Source: Sulfurimonas sp. HSL3-1 (GTDB lineage: Bacteria; Campylobacterota; Campylobacteria; Campylobacterales; Sulfurimonadaceae). From it: 64,000 nucleotides of DNA. Position 1 is the stretch's first letter. Every line of letters starts with the position of its first letter. The stretch lies in contig NZ_CP147920.1 in assembly GCF_039645995.1 (NCBI RefSeq), positions 372,001 through 436,000 of the forward strand. The letters run 5' to 3'. Positions 17,819 through 29,410 of the stretch are shown here, one piece after another. The position numbers and the translations under genes are program-made. The notes below the pieces were generated by a model. It was not told where the DNA came from. It ran no database searches and saw only the letters and a program-made list of their open reading frames with translations.

Positions 17819-19621
17819 TCAGTGCTTGGCGCTGATTGCTACTTCTTCCGCTGCCGTGTTTGCATCCGGCACGAGGTACCCCTCCCGCACCATCATATCG
17901 ATCACTTTTTTGTTGACCGCGACGGCGGTCAGGGAAGCGAAGTGGTATTTCTTCGGCTTGATGACGGTGACGCCGATCGTGTAGCGGTGCCCCTGCGTGT
18001 CGTTGGCGAAGCCGAGGAAAGAGGTGTTGTACTGGTTGACGTAGTGGCCCCCTTCGGCGATGTGGGCCGTTCCCGTTTTGCCGCCGAGCTCGAGGCCGGG
18101 GGTGATCGTCCCCGTCCCGGTCCCCTCCCGGACGGTTTTGATCAGGATCTTTTTCATCCTCGCGGCCGTGGCGGGGGTGAGGACCTGGACCGGGTCGTCG
18201 GTTTCAAGGGCGATGGTCTCGCCCGTGGCGGGGTCGATGAGCTTGTTGGCGACGATCGGCGTGACCGCTTTCCCGCCGTTGTTGAAGACGTTGTAGGCCT
18301 TGATCAGCTGCATCAGGTCGACGCGCAGGCCGTAGCCGTAGGCGGTGGTGGCCTTGTAGATCTCGGCATTCAGTTGCCGGATGCTGGGGAGGACCCCGCG
18401 TTTTTCGTAGGGAAACTCCATCCCCGTCGGCCGGGTCAGACCGAAGTTCCGCAGCCCTTCGGCGAATTCGTCCCCTTCGAGCTTTTGGGCCAGCTGGGCT
18501 ATGCCGATGTTCGAGGAGTGGACGATGACGTTCTCCGCGCTGATCCAGTTGAACTTGTGCTCATCGGTGATCACCTTGCGCCCCATCCTGAAGCGTCCGC
18601 CGTGGCCGTTGACGATGTCAAAGGGATTAACCTTCCCGTGTTCAAGCAGAATGGAGAAGACGAGGGGTTTGAGGACCGAACCCGGTTCGAAACTGTACTC
18701 AAGGGCTCCCGTATTGAGGGCACTGTAGTCGCTTTTTTTGATCTGCGTCGGCAGAAAGCGGTTGGAGCTGGCCAGGGAGAGCACTTCCCCGTCGTCGCTG
18801 CGCATGATCACGACCATGATCTCTTCGGCATCGAGGTAGGCTTTCATGGCGTCTGCGATGCGTTCGACCCTTATCTGCAGCGTGACGGGTATGGTGAGCT
18901 GAAGGTCATAGCCGTCCAGGGGCGGGGTAAAGAGGCTCTCTTTGGTCAGACGCTTGTAGTTGTTGGCGTCGCGGGGAGCATAGGTGTAACCGTTGCGGCG
19001 GGCCTGCAGCGAATCGTCGAACTGTTTCTCCAGCCCCTTGATCCCCCGGTTGCGGGTATAGCCGTCCTCTTCGAACTTGCGGGGGTAGCCGATGAGCGGG
19101 GTGAGGAGGTCGCCGTAGGGGTAGACGCGCGCTTCGCCGCTTTCGACGACGTTGAGTCCGTGCAGGATCGTATCCCCCGAGGGGGTTTCGTACTCGACGA
19201 AGATCCCCAGCCTGCGCAGTTCGAACGCGAGGCTTTTGAGGTACTGGGCCCGCTTGGGGGAGATGTCGTAGCTGAGCACGACATTGCCGCGACGTTTACC
19301 GAGTTTTTGGCGGATCTTTTTATCCGGGATGCCGCTGTAGATGGAGAAGAGCTGCACGAAGAGCTCTTTTTTGTCGGGGTCGATGTTACGGGTGTTGACG
19401 GTCGCTTTGTAGAGTTTGCGCGTCGTCGCAATATGGAAACCGTCGGCGCTGATGAGGCTGCCGCGCATCGCCTTGGTCGTGCCGGAGGTGTAGAGGCGCG
19501 GCGTGTGGCGCTCGCCCAGGGCCTTGCCCGCCATCACGAGGGCGAAGACGGCAAAGGCGAAGGTAATCAGCAAAAAGAGGATGACGATCTTTTTCTTTTT
19601 GTTCAGTTCAACGTTGGCCAT
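17819..19621 (-). CDS. ftsI: Class B penicillin-binding protein (FtsI/PBP3 type)
   Basis: This encodes a 600-residue peptidoglycan transpeptidase. ATG 19621 is preferred over 19642 because GGCGGAAG lies a normal distance upstream. A short cytoplasmic tail (NKKKKI) and one membrane helix (about 12-34) anchor it; the RGSLISADGFHIA segment is the class B pedestal-domain motif. The transpeptidase motifs are SVLK (in EPGSVLKP), SSN (in VHSSNIG) and KTG (in GGKTGTAH). Septal FtsI is more likely than the elongation enzyme from overall shape and from nearby ftsW-murG, but this is an inference. It ends convergently with panC. Confidence 0.88.
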   Translation of the reverse strand: MANVELNKKKKIVILFLLITFAFAVFALVMAGKALGERHTPRLYTSGTTKAMRGSLISADGFHIATTRKLYKATVNTRNIDPDKKELFVQLFSIYSGIPDKKIRQKLGKRRGNVVLSYDISPKRAQYLKSLAFELRRLGIFVEYETPSGDTILHGLNVVESGEARVYPYGDLLTPLIGYPRKFEEDGYTRNRGIKGLEKQFDDSLQARRNGYTYAPRDANNYKRLTKESLFTPPLDGYDLQLTIPVTLQIRVERIADAMKAYLDAEEIMVVIMRSDDGEVLSLASSNRFLPTQIKKSDYSALNTGALEYSFEPGSVLKPLVFSILLEHGKVNPFDIVNGHGGRFRMGRKVITDEHKFNWISAENVIVHSSNIGIAQLAQKLEGDEFAEGLRNFGLTRPTGMEFPYEKRGVLPSIRQLNAEIYKATTAYGYGLRVDLMQLIKAYNVFNNGGKAVTPIVANKLIDPATGETIALETDDPVQVLTPATAARMKKILIKTVREGTGTGTITPGLELGGKTGTAHIAEGGHYVNQYNTSFLGFANDTQGHRYTIGVTVIKPKKYHFASLTAVAVNKKVIDMMVREGYLVPDANTAAEEVAISAKH

Positions 19622-19656
19622 CGTGCTGCTTCCGCCCTGCATGTTTCAGTAATCGG

Positions 19657-19697
19657 ACTATAGCGTTTTGTGCTTGAAAGGGGGGTTAGTGTATAGT
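19657..19697. promoter_or_regulatory. Divergent -10 boxes for ftsI (-) and the 19704 gene (+)
   Basis: ACTATA at 19657-19662 reads TATAGT on the - strand and would give ftsI a leader of about 30 bases. TATAGT at 19692-19697 on the + strand lies only 6 bases before ATG 19704. The two boxes are back to back, the ordinary divergent layout. They are assigned by eye from the -10 sequence alone. Confidence 0.5.
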
Positions 19698-19703
19698 GTG
19701 CGC

Positions 19704-20543
19704 ATGATAATACGCACCCTGACGCTGCTGCTGCTCTTTTTGCCGGGAATCCTCGCTGCCGAAACGTTGGCGGCAGGAAAGGTCTACACCGGACCGCAGA
19801 AGCTTAGTGCCCCGAATTTGGGGGCATCGCTGATGCTTCCCGCGCAGTGGCAGGCACAGCTTGTCGGCGAACGCGGTCCCCTGGTGCTGCAGTCGCCGGA
19901 CGGTGCGGGGCGCATCCTGATGGAGGCCAACACGAGCGTCCTGGGCGACCCCCGGCAGATGCTCCCGCAGCAGATGCGGTATTACGGACTGGAGCTCCGC
20001 TCCCCGTCACAGATCGCGGCGCTGCGGCCGTCGCTGCTCTACCGCCTCTACCGGGTCCAGGGCGAAGAAGCCTTTACCCGGGCATTGATCCATGTCGTGT
20101 TGGGGCCGCAGGGGCGTGCGGTCGTATTGTACGGCTTTTTTACCCCTGAGGGGTACGAGGGGATGCGCCAGACGATGATCACGCTCGGCGACAGCATCGG
20201 CTTCACGCCCCTGCGGGCCCTGCCCGCACACGCGGAGGGGCTGTACCAGCGCGTTAACGGGGGCCATTTCGTCTTCTACCTGAACAGCGGCGCTTTTACC
20301 GAAAAAAGGGAAGTGTGGCTCTGCCGCAACGGCGACACGCTGCTGAGGGGGGTCCATACCGTGGCGAACGAAACGTCGCGTCAGCGGGTGCTGCGCCGGG
20401 GGGAGTGGCATCTTGAAGGAGACGATCTGCTGCTGAACTTCGGCGACGGGAGCAAGGAGCGCTACCGCGTGCGCCTGGAGAATAATACGCTCTATTTCGG
20501 CGGCGCCCAGACGTTCCGGCTCCCCAACCACACCTGCGATTAG
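19704..20543 (+). CDS. Exported protein of unknown function
   Basis: This encodes about 279 residues I do not recognise. It opens with a signal peptide (MIIRTLTLLLLFLPGILAAE), so it is probably periplasmic or surface-exposed. The remainder is soluble, with many short strand-like stretches and only a few cysteines. The start is uncertain: ATG 19704 has no ribosome binding site, and GTG 19689 in the same frame has GGGGG only 3 bases away. It is divergent from ftsI and 100 bases upstream of ftsW, so an envelope role is possible by context only. Confidence 0.75.
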   Translation: MIIRTLTLLLLFLPGILAAETLAAGKVYTGPQKLSAPNLGASLMLPAQWQAQLVGERGPLVLQSPDGAGRILMEANTSVLGDPRQMLPQQMRYYGLELRSPSQIAALRPSLLYRLYRVQGEEAFTRALIHVVLGPQGRAVVLYGFFTPEGYEGMRQTMITLGDSIGFTPLRALPAHAEGLYQRVNGGHFVFYLNSGAFTEKREVWLCRNGDTLLRGVHTVANETSRQRVLRRGEWHLEGDDLLLNFGDGSKERYRVRLENNTLYFGGAQTFRLPNHTCD

Positions 20544-20643
20544 CGGCGGGTGCTGCCGCACGGAGCGTACCGGGGGCGAAGCGTGCAGAGGTGCCCATAA
20601 GCCTTCGGCGGCTAAAATACATCCAAAAAAAGCCGGAGTGCGC

Positions 20644-21804
20644 ATGCCCGATAGAACCCTGTTCGTCACCGCCTCGACGCTGATCGCGATCAGCATCGTG
20701 ATGATCTACTCCCTCTCGGAGTACACGGTGGTTCTCTTTGACTACGCCCCGATGCACTTTGCCCTGCGCCAGATGGCGTTCGGGCTCTTCTCCATTTTGC
20801 TCATGTGGGGCATCGCCCAGCTTGACCCCGACGTCTGGCTCGGCCGGCTCGGCTTCCTGCTCTTTCTGGGGGCACTCGTGCTGATGATGGGGATGCCCTT
20901 TATGCCTTCGTCGCTGGTGACGGAAATCGGCGGGGCGAAACGGTGGATCCGTTTCGCCGGGGTCTCCCTGGCCCCCGTCGAGCTCTTCAAGATCGGGTTC
21001 GTCTATTTTCTCGCCTGGAGTTTTTCGCGCAAGATCCGCCACCACAGCGAACTCGGAATCAAGGGGGAGTTCCGGCAGTTTATCCCCTATGCTGCCTTCT
21101 TTATCCTGGTGATGGTCCTGATCGCGGTGATGCAGAAGGATCTGGGGCAGGTGATGGTCCTGGCGATGTCGCTGCTCTTCATGCTGATGCTCGCGGGCAG
21201 CAGTTTCCGCTTCTTCCTGGTGCTGATGGCCTTTGCCGTGGGCGCCTTTGTCGTCTTCATCTTTACGGCCCAGCACCGGGTCGCGCGCATCATCTCCTGG
21301 TGGTCGCTGGCACAGGACTCCATCCTCTCATTGATGCCCGAGTTTATCGCCGCGCATCTGCGGGTGCAGTCCCACGACGAGCCCTACCAGATCAGCCACT
21401 CCCTCAACGCGATCCATAACGGCGGGATCATCGGTACGGGCCTCGGGAACGGGACCTTCAAGCTGGGGTTTCTGAGCGAAGTGCATACGGACTTTATCCT
21501 GGCGGGGATCGCCGAAGAGTTCGGTTTTATAGGCATTGCCGTCGTGACGGGCCTCTTTCTCTGGATGCTCAAACGCATCTTTACGATCGCCAACCGCATC
21601 GGGAACGCCCGCTACTCGCTCTTCTGTGTCGGGATCGGGCTGCTGCTGGCTTTCGCGTTCCTGCTCAACGCCTTCGGCATCAGCGGCATTACCCCCATCA
21701 AGGGGATCTCGGTACCCTTCCTCAGCTACGGCGGCTCGGCGATGATGGCGTCGGCTGTCGGGGTGGGGATGGTCCTGATGATCTCGAAAAAGGCACAGTA
21801 TTGA
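20644..21804 (+). CDS. ftsW: Peptidoglycan glycosyltransferase FtsW (SEDS family)
   Basis: This encodes a 386-residue SEDS membrane protein, which polymerises lipid II into septal glycan strands together with FtsI. About ten membrane helices are visible. Conserved SEDS features are GGAKRWIRFAGVSLAPVELFK, the MQKDLGQ motif holding the catalytic Asp, and the C-terminal GISVPFLSYGGSAM. ATG 20644 is used because CCGGAG lies 6 bases upstream; GTG 20638 is a possible alternative. A TAAAAT box about 30 bases upstream may be its promoter. It overlaps murG by 4 bases, a classic division and cell-wall pairing. Confidence 0.95.
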   Translation: MPDRTLFVTASTLIAISIVMIYSLSEYTVVLFDYAPMHFALRQMAFGLFSILLMWGIAQLDPDVWLGRLGFLLFLGALVLMMGMPFMPSSLVTEIGGAKRWIRFAGVSLAPVELFKIGFVYFLAWSFSRKIRHHSELGIKGEFRQFIPYAAFFILVMVLIAVMQKDLGQVMVLAMSLLFMLMLAGSSFRFFLVLMAFAVGAFVVFIFTAQHRVARIISWWSLAQDSILSLMPEFIAAHLRVQSHDEPYQISHSLNAIHNGGIIGTGLGNGTFKLGFLSEVHTDFILAGIAEEFGFIGIAVVTGLFLWMLKRIFTIANRIGNARYSLFCVGIGLLLAFAFLLNAFGISGITPIKGISVPFLSYGGSAMMASAVGVGMVLMISKKAQY

Positions 21805-22817
21805 AATTCGTATTGACAGGCGGCGGGACCGGCGGACACCTGGCTATCGCCAAGGCCCTTCTGGACGCGATCACCGCGGCGGGGGACGAAGCGATCTTTA
21901 TCGGTTCGACCACCGGGCAGGACCGGATGTGGTTCGGGGAGGGCTCCGCGTTTGAACAGACCCACTTTCTGGAGACGACGGGGGTCGTCAACCGCCGCGG
22001 GATCGCGAAACTGGCGGCACTGTGGCGGGTGGCCCGGTCGGCACTGGAGGCGCGACGGATCATGAAGCGCTACCGGCCCGACGCCGTCATCAGCGTCGGG
22101 GGCTTCTCGGCGGCGCCGGCCTCTTTCGCGGCCCTCTCCCTGAAGATTCCCTATTTTATCCATGAACAAAACGCCGTGACCGGGCGGCTCAACCGCCTGC
22201 TGCGGCGTTACGCCCGCTGTTTCTTCAGCTCCTACGACCCCGAGAGCCCCGTCAAGAGCTACCCCGTGAACCGCGCGCTCTTCGAGACGGCGCGGGTGCG
22301 CGAGCGCGTAGAAACGGTCATCTTCCTCGGCGGTTCGCAGGGGGCGAAGGCGATCAATGATTTTGCCCTTGCCGTCGCCCCGGCATTGGCACGGCGCGGG
22401 ATCGCTATTATCCATCAGTGCGGCGAACGCGATTATGAACGGGTCCGGGAGGCGTACGCGGCCATGGGAATAGGGGCGGAACTGTACGGGTTTACGAAGG
22501 AACTCCCCTCCCTGCTCGCGCGCAGCGACCTCGCCGTCAGCCGGGCCGGGGCGAGCACGCTCTGGGAGCTGGCGGCGAACGGACTGCCGGCGCTCTACAT
22601 TCCCTACCCCTACGCAGCGGGGGATCACCAGTACTACAACGCGATGCACCTGGCCGAGCAGGGGCTCTCCCGGGTCGTCCGGGAAGCGGAGCTCCGCCCC
22701 GAACTGCTTGAACAGATGCTTGACGATGGGGTCGAAGCGGCGAGCCGGGGACTGCGGGCGCTGGAAGGCGACGACGCGGCTGCAGCGATCATTTCTGCCG
22801 TCCGGGAGGCGTGCTGA
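21801..22817 (+). CDS. murG: Lipid II synthase (MurG N-acetylglucosaminyltransferase)
   Basis: This encodes the 338-residue inner-membrane-associated enzyme that adds GlcNAc from UDP-GlcNAc to lipid I to make lipid II. The N-terminal GGGTGGH loop (about residues 7-13), the HEQNAVTGRLNRLL segment, the GGSQGAKAIND motif and the donor-binding SRAGASTLWELAANGLPALYIPYPYAAGDHQ stretch (each conserved) are in order. It uses TTG 21801, which overlaps the ftsW stop codon by 4 bases, implying coupled translation. Its product is the substrate of FtsW and PBP1A elsewhere in the window. Confidence 0.97.
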   Translation: MKFVLTGGGTGGHLAIAKALLDAITAAGDEAIFIGSTTGQDRMWFGEGSAFEQTHFLETTGVVNRRGIAKLAALWRVARSALEARRIMKRYRPDAVISVGGFSAAPASFAALSLKIPYFIHEQNAVTGRLNRLLRRYARCFFSSYDPESPVKSYPVNRALFETARVRERVETVIFLGGSQGAKAINDFALAVAPALARRGIAIIHQCGERDYERVREAYAAMGIGAELYGFTKELPSLLARSDLAVSRAGASTLWELAANGLPALYIPYPYAAGDHQYYNAMHLAEQGLSRVVREAELRPELLEQMLDDGVEAASRGLRALEGDDAAAAIISAVREAC

Positions 22818-23434
22818 TGCTGGCGGAACTGACGCAGTGGCTCGTCGAGGCGGTCCTGGGACTGGGCTATGTCGGGATCTTCGCCCTGATGGCGGTGGAG
22901 AGCTCCTTTGTCCCCTTCCCCAGCGAAGTGGTGCTTGTGCCGGCGGGCTATCTGATCGCCCAGGGGGAGATGCATCCCGTGATTGTCATGCTCATGGCGC
23001 TGCTGGGATCGCTGAGCGGGGCGCTCATCAACTACTACCTGGCGCTCTCGCTCGGCCTTCCCCTGCTGCGCCGCTACGGGCGCTACGTCTTTATCTCCGA
23101 AAGGAGCCTGGAACGGCTCGATGCCTTTTTCCGGGCGCACGGCCCCATTTCAACCTTTTCGGGGCGCCTGCTGCCGGGAATAAGGCAACTGATCTCCATC
23201 CCCGCCGGCCTGGCACGGATGCCCCTGGCGCCCTTTGTGGCATATACGGCGCTCGGAGCGGGGCTGTGGAGCCTGATCCTGGTGCTGGTGGGCTACCTGA
23301 TCGGCGAGAACGAGGCCCTGCTGAAGAGCTACCTGCGCGAGATAACCCTGGCGGTTTTCGTCGGGGTGGTCGTGCTGGTCGCCTTCTATATCTACCGCAG
23401 GAGAGGACCGCGCGAAACCTCCGATGAGGTTTGA
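22817..23434 (+). CDS. DedA family membrane protein
   Basis: This encodes about 205 residues with four to five membrane helices, including the DedA signatures ESSFVPFPSEVVL near the N-terminus and the central FSGRLLPGIRQLISIPAGLARM. Members of this family are proposed to recycle undecaprenyl phosphate or other lipid carriers, which fits its place right after murG; the substrate here is an inference. ATG 22817 shares one base with the murG stop codon. GTG 22811 is an alternative start. The tail after the last helix is short and basic. Confidence 0.9.
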   Translation: MLAELTQWLVEAVLGLGYVGIFALMAVESSFVPFPSEVVLVPAGYLIAQGEMHPVIVMLMALLGSLSGALINYYLALSLGLPLLRRYGRYVFISERSLERLDAFFRAHGPISTFSGRLLPGIRQLISIPAGLARMPLAPFVAYTALGAGLWSLILVLVGYLIGENEALLKSYLREITLAVFVGVVVLVAFYIYRRRGPRETSDEV

Positions 23435-23465
23435 GTGACTCTTTAGGAAAACTTATGTATCATGG

Positions 23466-23483
23466 GGCACCGAATGCGGTGCC
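23466..23483 (+). promoter_or_regulatory. Hairpin next to the ribosome binding site of the 23494 gene
   Basis: GGCACCG at 23466-23472 pairs perfectly with CGGTGCC at 23477-23483 around AATG. It ends 1 base before AGGAG, the ribosome binding site for ATG 23494. It has no T-run, so it is not an intrinsic terminator. It may protect the mRNA end or affect initiation. Confidence 0.45.
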
Positions 23484-23493
23484 AGGAGACCCC

Positions 23494-23835
23494 ATGAAAG
23501 AGACGATCGAGTCGATCAACAGGCAGTTTGATGCCCTCATCGCCAAAATCGATCCGCTGTCGGCCGAGATGCTGCGCGATCGCGACTATGCCGTGCAGCT
23601 TGCCGATTGCGTCACCCGTTCGTATGTGATGCTCAACGACGGCATGAACAGCGAGCACGAGGTCTGCTGCGCCTGTGCCCTCGAACGGGACTATCTGCGC
23701 GAGGCGATGGAGCGCCTGGAGCTGATCGGGCAGACGGGGGAGGTTGACACGGAGACGGAACGTTTCTATTTCGAGTTCGTCGCGAGCCTCTGGACCATCC
23801 GCCGCCATATCGCCGCCGCGCTTTCCCGCCTTTAG
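23494..23835 (+). CDS. Small helical protein of unknown function
   Basis: This encodes 113 residues that I do not recognise. ATG 23494 is chosen because AGGAGAC lies just upstream; the frame is open back to 23431, overlapping dedA, but has no good start there. The protein is acidic and mostly helical, with a Cys cluster CCAC at about residues 58-61 and no signal peptide or membrane segment. A metal or redox role for the cysteines is possible but unproven. It lies between dedA and the alaS promoter, and a hairpin abuts its ribosome binding site. Confidence 0.7.
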   Translation: MKETIESINRQFDALIAKIDPLSAEMLRDRDYAVQLADCVTRSYVMLNDGMNSEHEVCCACALERDYLREAMERLELIGQTGEVDTETERFYFEFVASLWTIRRHIAAALSRL

Positions 23836-23859
23836 AGCTACCCTTAATCCCCGCTTCGC

Positions 23860-23865
23860 TATAAT
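23860..23865 (+). promoter_or_regulatory. -10 box for alaS
   Basis: TATAAT at 23860-23865 in the context TTCGCTATAAT is 46 bases upstream of the alaS ATG. The same TTCGCTATAAT string occurs before purE at 39322, which suggests a preferred sigma-70 promoter form in this genome. Confidence 0.65.
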
Positions 23866-23911
23866 CGCGCATATTTTACGCGGTGAAATGCCGCATTAAA
23901 GTGATGAGAGT

Positions 23912-26457
<2,546 letters not shown>

Positions 26458-26461
<4 letters not shown>

Positions 26462-26994
26462 AAGAGGCCATGGTTACCTTTTTCTGGGAGTACAGTACCC
26501 TGATCGTTTTCCTGCATGTGCTCAGCGCCGTCGTCTGGGTCGGCGGGATGATCGCCATGCGTTTTGCCGCGCACAACGCCTTCCTGGAGCTGGAACCCCC
26601 GGTGCGCCTGGCGCGCACCGCCCATGCGCTCAAGCGCCTTTTTGCGATCGTCAGCCCCTTTGTCGTCATTCTGATCATTACGGCGGTGTTGATGGCGGTC
26701 GGCTGGGGCTTCCGCGCCGCGTCGGTGGACGCGAACGGCAACGTCATCGACGAAGCGGCGTTCGCGACCTATCAGCTCGTGCATGTCAAAGAAGCGATCT
26801 GGCTCATCATGGCCCTCAACCTCGGGGCCATGATCCTGCGCCGCAACAAGGCGCAGAAAAAGATCGACGCTGGCGATTTTGCCGCGGCCAAGGGGCTGCT
26901 GGGGCTGATCGGGAAGTACATGGTCCCGCTCAACATCATCCTCGGCGTTATCGCCATCTACCTGGGAGTCACGCTGCGCTACTCGCACGCGTAA
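26458..26994 (+). CDS. Four-helix membrane protein, CopD/HemJ-like
   Basis: This encodes 178 residues with about four membrane helices (roughly 8-35, 60-85, 110-127 and 150-172). Histidines near the membrane face (H20 in [15 protein letters not shown] and the one in [12 protein letters not shown]) and the pattern of small residues recall CopD and HemJ-type heme-binding membrane proteins. This is a resemblance, not a firm family assignment. Its ATG overlaps the alaS stop codon (ATGA) and maf begins 4 bases after it, so it is co-translated with unrelated housekeeping genes. Function unknown. Confidence 0.7.
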
Positions 26995-26998
26995 GGTC

Positions 26999-27562
26999 AT
27001 GGCCGCTCCCCTCCGCCTCGCCTCCGCCTCGCAAAGCCGGGCCCTGCTGTTAGAGCAGGCCGGGATCGACTTTATCCAGACCCCGATGGACTATGACGAG
27101 GAACAGATCGTCGCCTCTTCGCCGAAAAATTTCGTCTACCAGGCGACGGTAGGGAAGTACGGGGCGGGTGTGAGCACATTCGGCATCGAGGAACATCCGC
27201 TCCTCGTCGCCGATTCCGTCGTGACGTCTCAGGGACAGATCCTGCGCAAGGCGCGCTGTCTCGATGATGCTCGCAACATCCTGATGACGCAGAGCGGCAG
27301 CGTCACCTCCATCATCACCTGCATGATCTACCACTCCCCCCGTCTGAAGCTCATCGACATCTCTGCGACGGATTACCTCTTCGCCCCTTTCGACCCCGAG
27401 GACCTGGAGCGCTATCTTGCCTCCGGTGAGTGGCGCGGCAAGGCGGGGGGCTGCATGGTCGAAGGCTTTTGCAAACCCTATATCCGCAGCGTCCGCGGCA
27501 ATGAAAGCACCGCGATGGGGCTCAACGTCGAGGCACTGAAACCATTCCTGGAGGGCTTATGA
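26999..27562 (+). CDS. maf: Maf family nucleotide pyrophosphatase
   Basis: This encodes 187 residues of the Maf/YceF/YhdE family, which hydrolyse non-canonical or canonical nucleoside triphosphates to monophosphates. The family start LASASQSRALLLEQAGI and the acidic catalytic region (VADSVVTSQGQILRKA) are present, with the QSGS and GKAGG segments further on. The common DTVV form of the active-site loop is DSVV here, a mild change. Which nucleotide is cut cannot be read from the sequence. It overlaps the downstream peptidase gene by 4 bases. Confidence 0.92.
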   Translation: MAAPLRLASASQSRALLLEQAGIDFIQTPMDYDEEQIVASSPKNFVYQATVGKYGAGVSTFGIEEHPLLVADSVVTSQGQILRKARCLDDARNILMTQSGSVTSIITCMIYHSPRLKLIDISATDYLFAPFDPEDLERYLASGEWRGKAGGCMVEGFCKPYIRSVRGNESTAMGLNVEALKPFLEGL

Positions 27563-28311
27563 AACGACTTGCTACCGCAGTGATGCTCATGCTGATGATC
27601 GCCGGCTGTGCGAAGACCCCGGTGACGGGGCGTACCCAGCTTATCCTGATCTCCAACGAGCAGGAGGTCGCCCTGGGGCTCAGCGAATCCGAGAAGCTCA
27701 AAAAGAGCGCGAAACTCTCAACGAACAGTGCGCAGGTGGCACGGGTCCGCCGCATCGGGGAACGGATTGCCGCGGTCAGCGGCAGGGACGACTTTCAATG
27801 GGAATTCAACGTTATCGAGTCCGACACCCTTAACGCCTTCTGCCTGCCCGGGGGGAAAGTCTACTTCTATACGGGGCTGCTCAAGCTGACGGAGAACGAC
27901 GACCAGATCGCCACGGTGATGGGGCACGAGATCGCCCACGCCCTCGCGCGCCACGGGGCGGAACGGATGTCGATGCAGATGGTCAGTAATGCCGGGGCGC
28001 AGCTGCTCGGCGCCGCCCTGGAGATCCCCGCGCAGTACCAGGGGCTGTACAACCAGGCCTATGGCCTCTCCACCCAGCTGGGCGTTCTGCTGCCTTACAG
28101 CCGCAAGCATGAATCGGAGGCCGACCAGATCGGCATCTACCTGATGTGGAAAGCGGGGTTCGATCCGCACCAGGCTGTACGGTTCTGGGAACGGATGCAG
28201 GCGGCCTCGGGCGGGAAAAAGCCGCCGGAGTTCCTCTCGACGCACCCCTCGGACCAGTCGCGCATCGACGCGATCAACGCCTTCATCAAAAAACTCCCCG
28301 CGCAGCGATGA
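27559..28311 (+). CDS. M48 family metallopeptidase, lipoprotein
   Basis: This encodes 250 residues of a zinc peptidase of the M48 family (BepA/LoiP-like). The N-terminus is a lipoprotein signal with a lipobox ending in MIAGC (Cys about 17), so it should be membrane-anchored in the periplasm. The zinc motif HEIAH is in MGHEIAHALARHG, and the third ligand is the first Glu of ESEADQIG. Family members degrade or help fold outer-membrane proteins; the target here is unknown. ATGA overlaps join it to maf before and the BioF-like gene after. Confidence 0.92.
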   Translation: MKRLATAVMLMLMIAGCAKTPVTGRTQLILISNEQEVALGLSESEKLKKSAKLSTNSAQVARVRRIGERIAAVSGRDDFQWEFNVIESDTLNAFCLPGGKVYFYTGLLKLTENDDQIATVMGHEIAHALARHGAERMSMQMVSNAGAQLLGAALEIPAQYQGLYNQAYGLSTQLGVLLPYSRKHESEADQIGIYLMWKAGFDPHQAVRFWERMQAASGGKKPPEFLSTHPSDQSRIDAINAFIKKLPAQR

Positions 28312-29405
28312 AGTATTACGACAACGAGCTCGCCGCCCTGAAACGTTCGGGGCGCTACCGCGAACGCCGGGTGTTCGATCCGGCGATCACGGATCTCGCC
28401 TCCAACGACTACCTGGGGCTGGCGGAGAAACCGGAACTCTTTAACGCGGCCGTCGCGCGGCTAAGCGGCGAGAGGGTGCACGCTCCCAAGGCGTCAATGC
28501 TCGTCAACGGCTACCATGCCGTTCACCGCGAATTCGAAGCGGCGCTCTGCGAAGCGAACGGGTTTGAATCCGGCATCGTCATGGGGAGCGGATTCAACGC
28601 GAACCTGGCGATGATCGAGGCCCTCGTGCGCCGGGGCGACGAGCTCTTTATGGATGAGAAATACCATGCCAGCGGGGTGCTCGCTTCGAAACTGGTCGAG
28701 GGGAAGGTGACCCTTTTCGGTCACAACGACGCAGCAGAACTGGAGAAGAAACTTTCCGCTTCCGATGCCCGCCGGCGCATTATCGCCGTCGAAGGGATCT
28801 ACTCCATGGACGGGGATCTGATGGCGCGGGAGATCTTTGAGCTCGCGGAGCGTTACGACGCCCTGCTGATCGTGGACGAGGCGCACAGCAGCGGGGTGGT
28901 CGGTTCGCGGCTGCTGGGCGTCTTCGACCTCTACGGGATCACGCCGAAACCCAACCACATCAAGATGGGGACCCTGGGCAAGGCGTACGGCAGTTTCGGG
29001 GCCTACGTGCTTTCGTCAAGCCATATCGCGGATTACCTCGTCAACCGCGCGAAGCCCGTCATTTACGCCACGGCGCCGTCGCTCTTTGACACGGCACTGG
29101 CGCAGGCGTCGCTGCACTATATTTTGGAGAATGGCGAGGAACTGAAGGCACAGATCGAGGCGCGCCGCGCGATGATGAACGGGCTCCTCGGTACCGAGGC
29201 GGACGGTCTTATCGCGGCCGTTCCCGTCGGCGACAACCGGAAGGTGATGGCGATCCAGGCGGCACTGCTGGAGGAGGGGATGCTTGTCGGCGCCATCCGG
29301 CAGCCGACGGTGGAGCGGGCGATCATCCGGCTAATCGGGCGGCTCGGAGTCGAAGAGGGGAGCCTGCGGCGCGGTTGCGAGATTATCGCCCGTTGGGTAA
29401 AATAG
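28308..29405 (+). CDS. bioF: 8-amino-7-oxononanoate synthase-like PLP enzyme
   Basis: This encodes 365 residues of the alpha-oxoamine synthase family of PLP enzymes (BioF, KBL). ATG 28308 is used; the frame is open farther upstream but only over the peptidase gene. The PLP-binding lysine is in MGTLGKAYGSFGAYV, with DEAHSSGVVG before it and LASNDYLGLA near the N-terminus. BioF, which joins pimeloyl thioester and alanine in biotin synthesis, is the likeliest role; a related 2-amino-3-ketobutyrate ligase cannot be excluded. Other bio genes are not in the window. It overlaps the upstream peptidase gene by 4 bases. Confidence 0.8.
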   Translation: MKYYDNELAALKRSGRYRERRVFDPAITDLASNDYLGLAEKPELFNAAVARLSGERVHAPKASMLVNGYHAVHREFEAALCEANGFESGIVMGSGFNANLAMIEALVRRGDELFMDEKYHASGVLASKLVEGKVTLFGHNDAAELEKKLSASDARRRIIAVEGIYSMDGDLMAREIFELAERYDALLIVDEAHSSGVVGSRLLGVFDLYGITPKPNHIKMGTLGKAYGSFGAYVLSSSHIADYLVNRAKPVIYATAPSLFDTALAQASLHYILENGEELKAQIEARRAMMNGLLGTEADGLIAAVPVGDNRKVMAIQAALLEEGMLVGAIRQPTVERAIIRLIGRLGVEEGSLRRGCEIIARWVK

Positions 29406-29410
29406 GCGCA

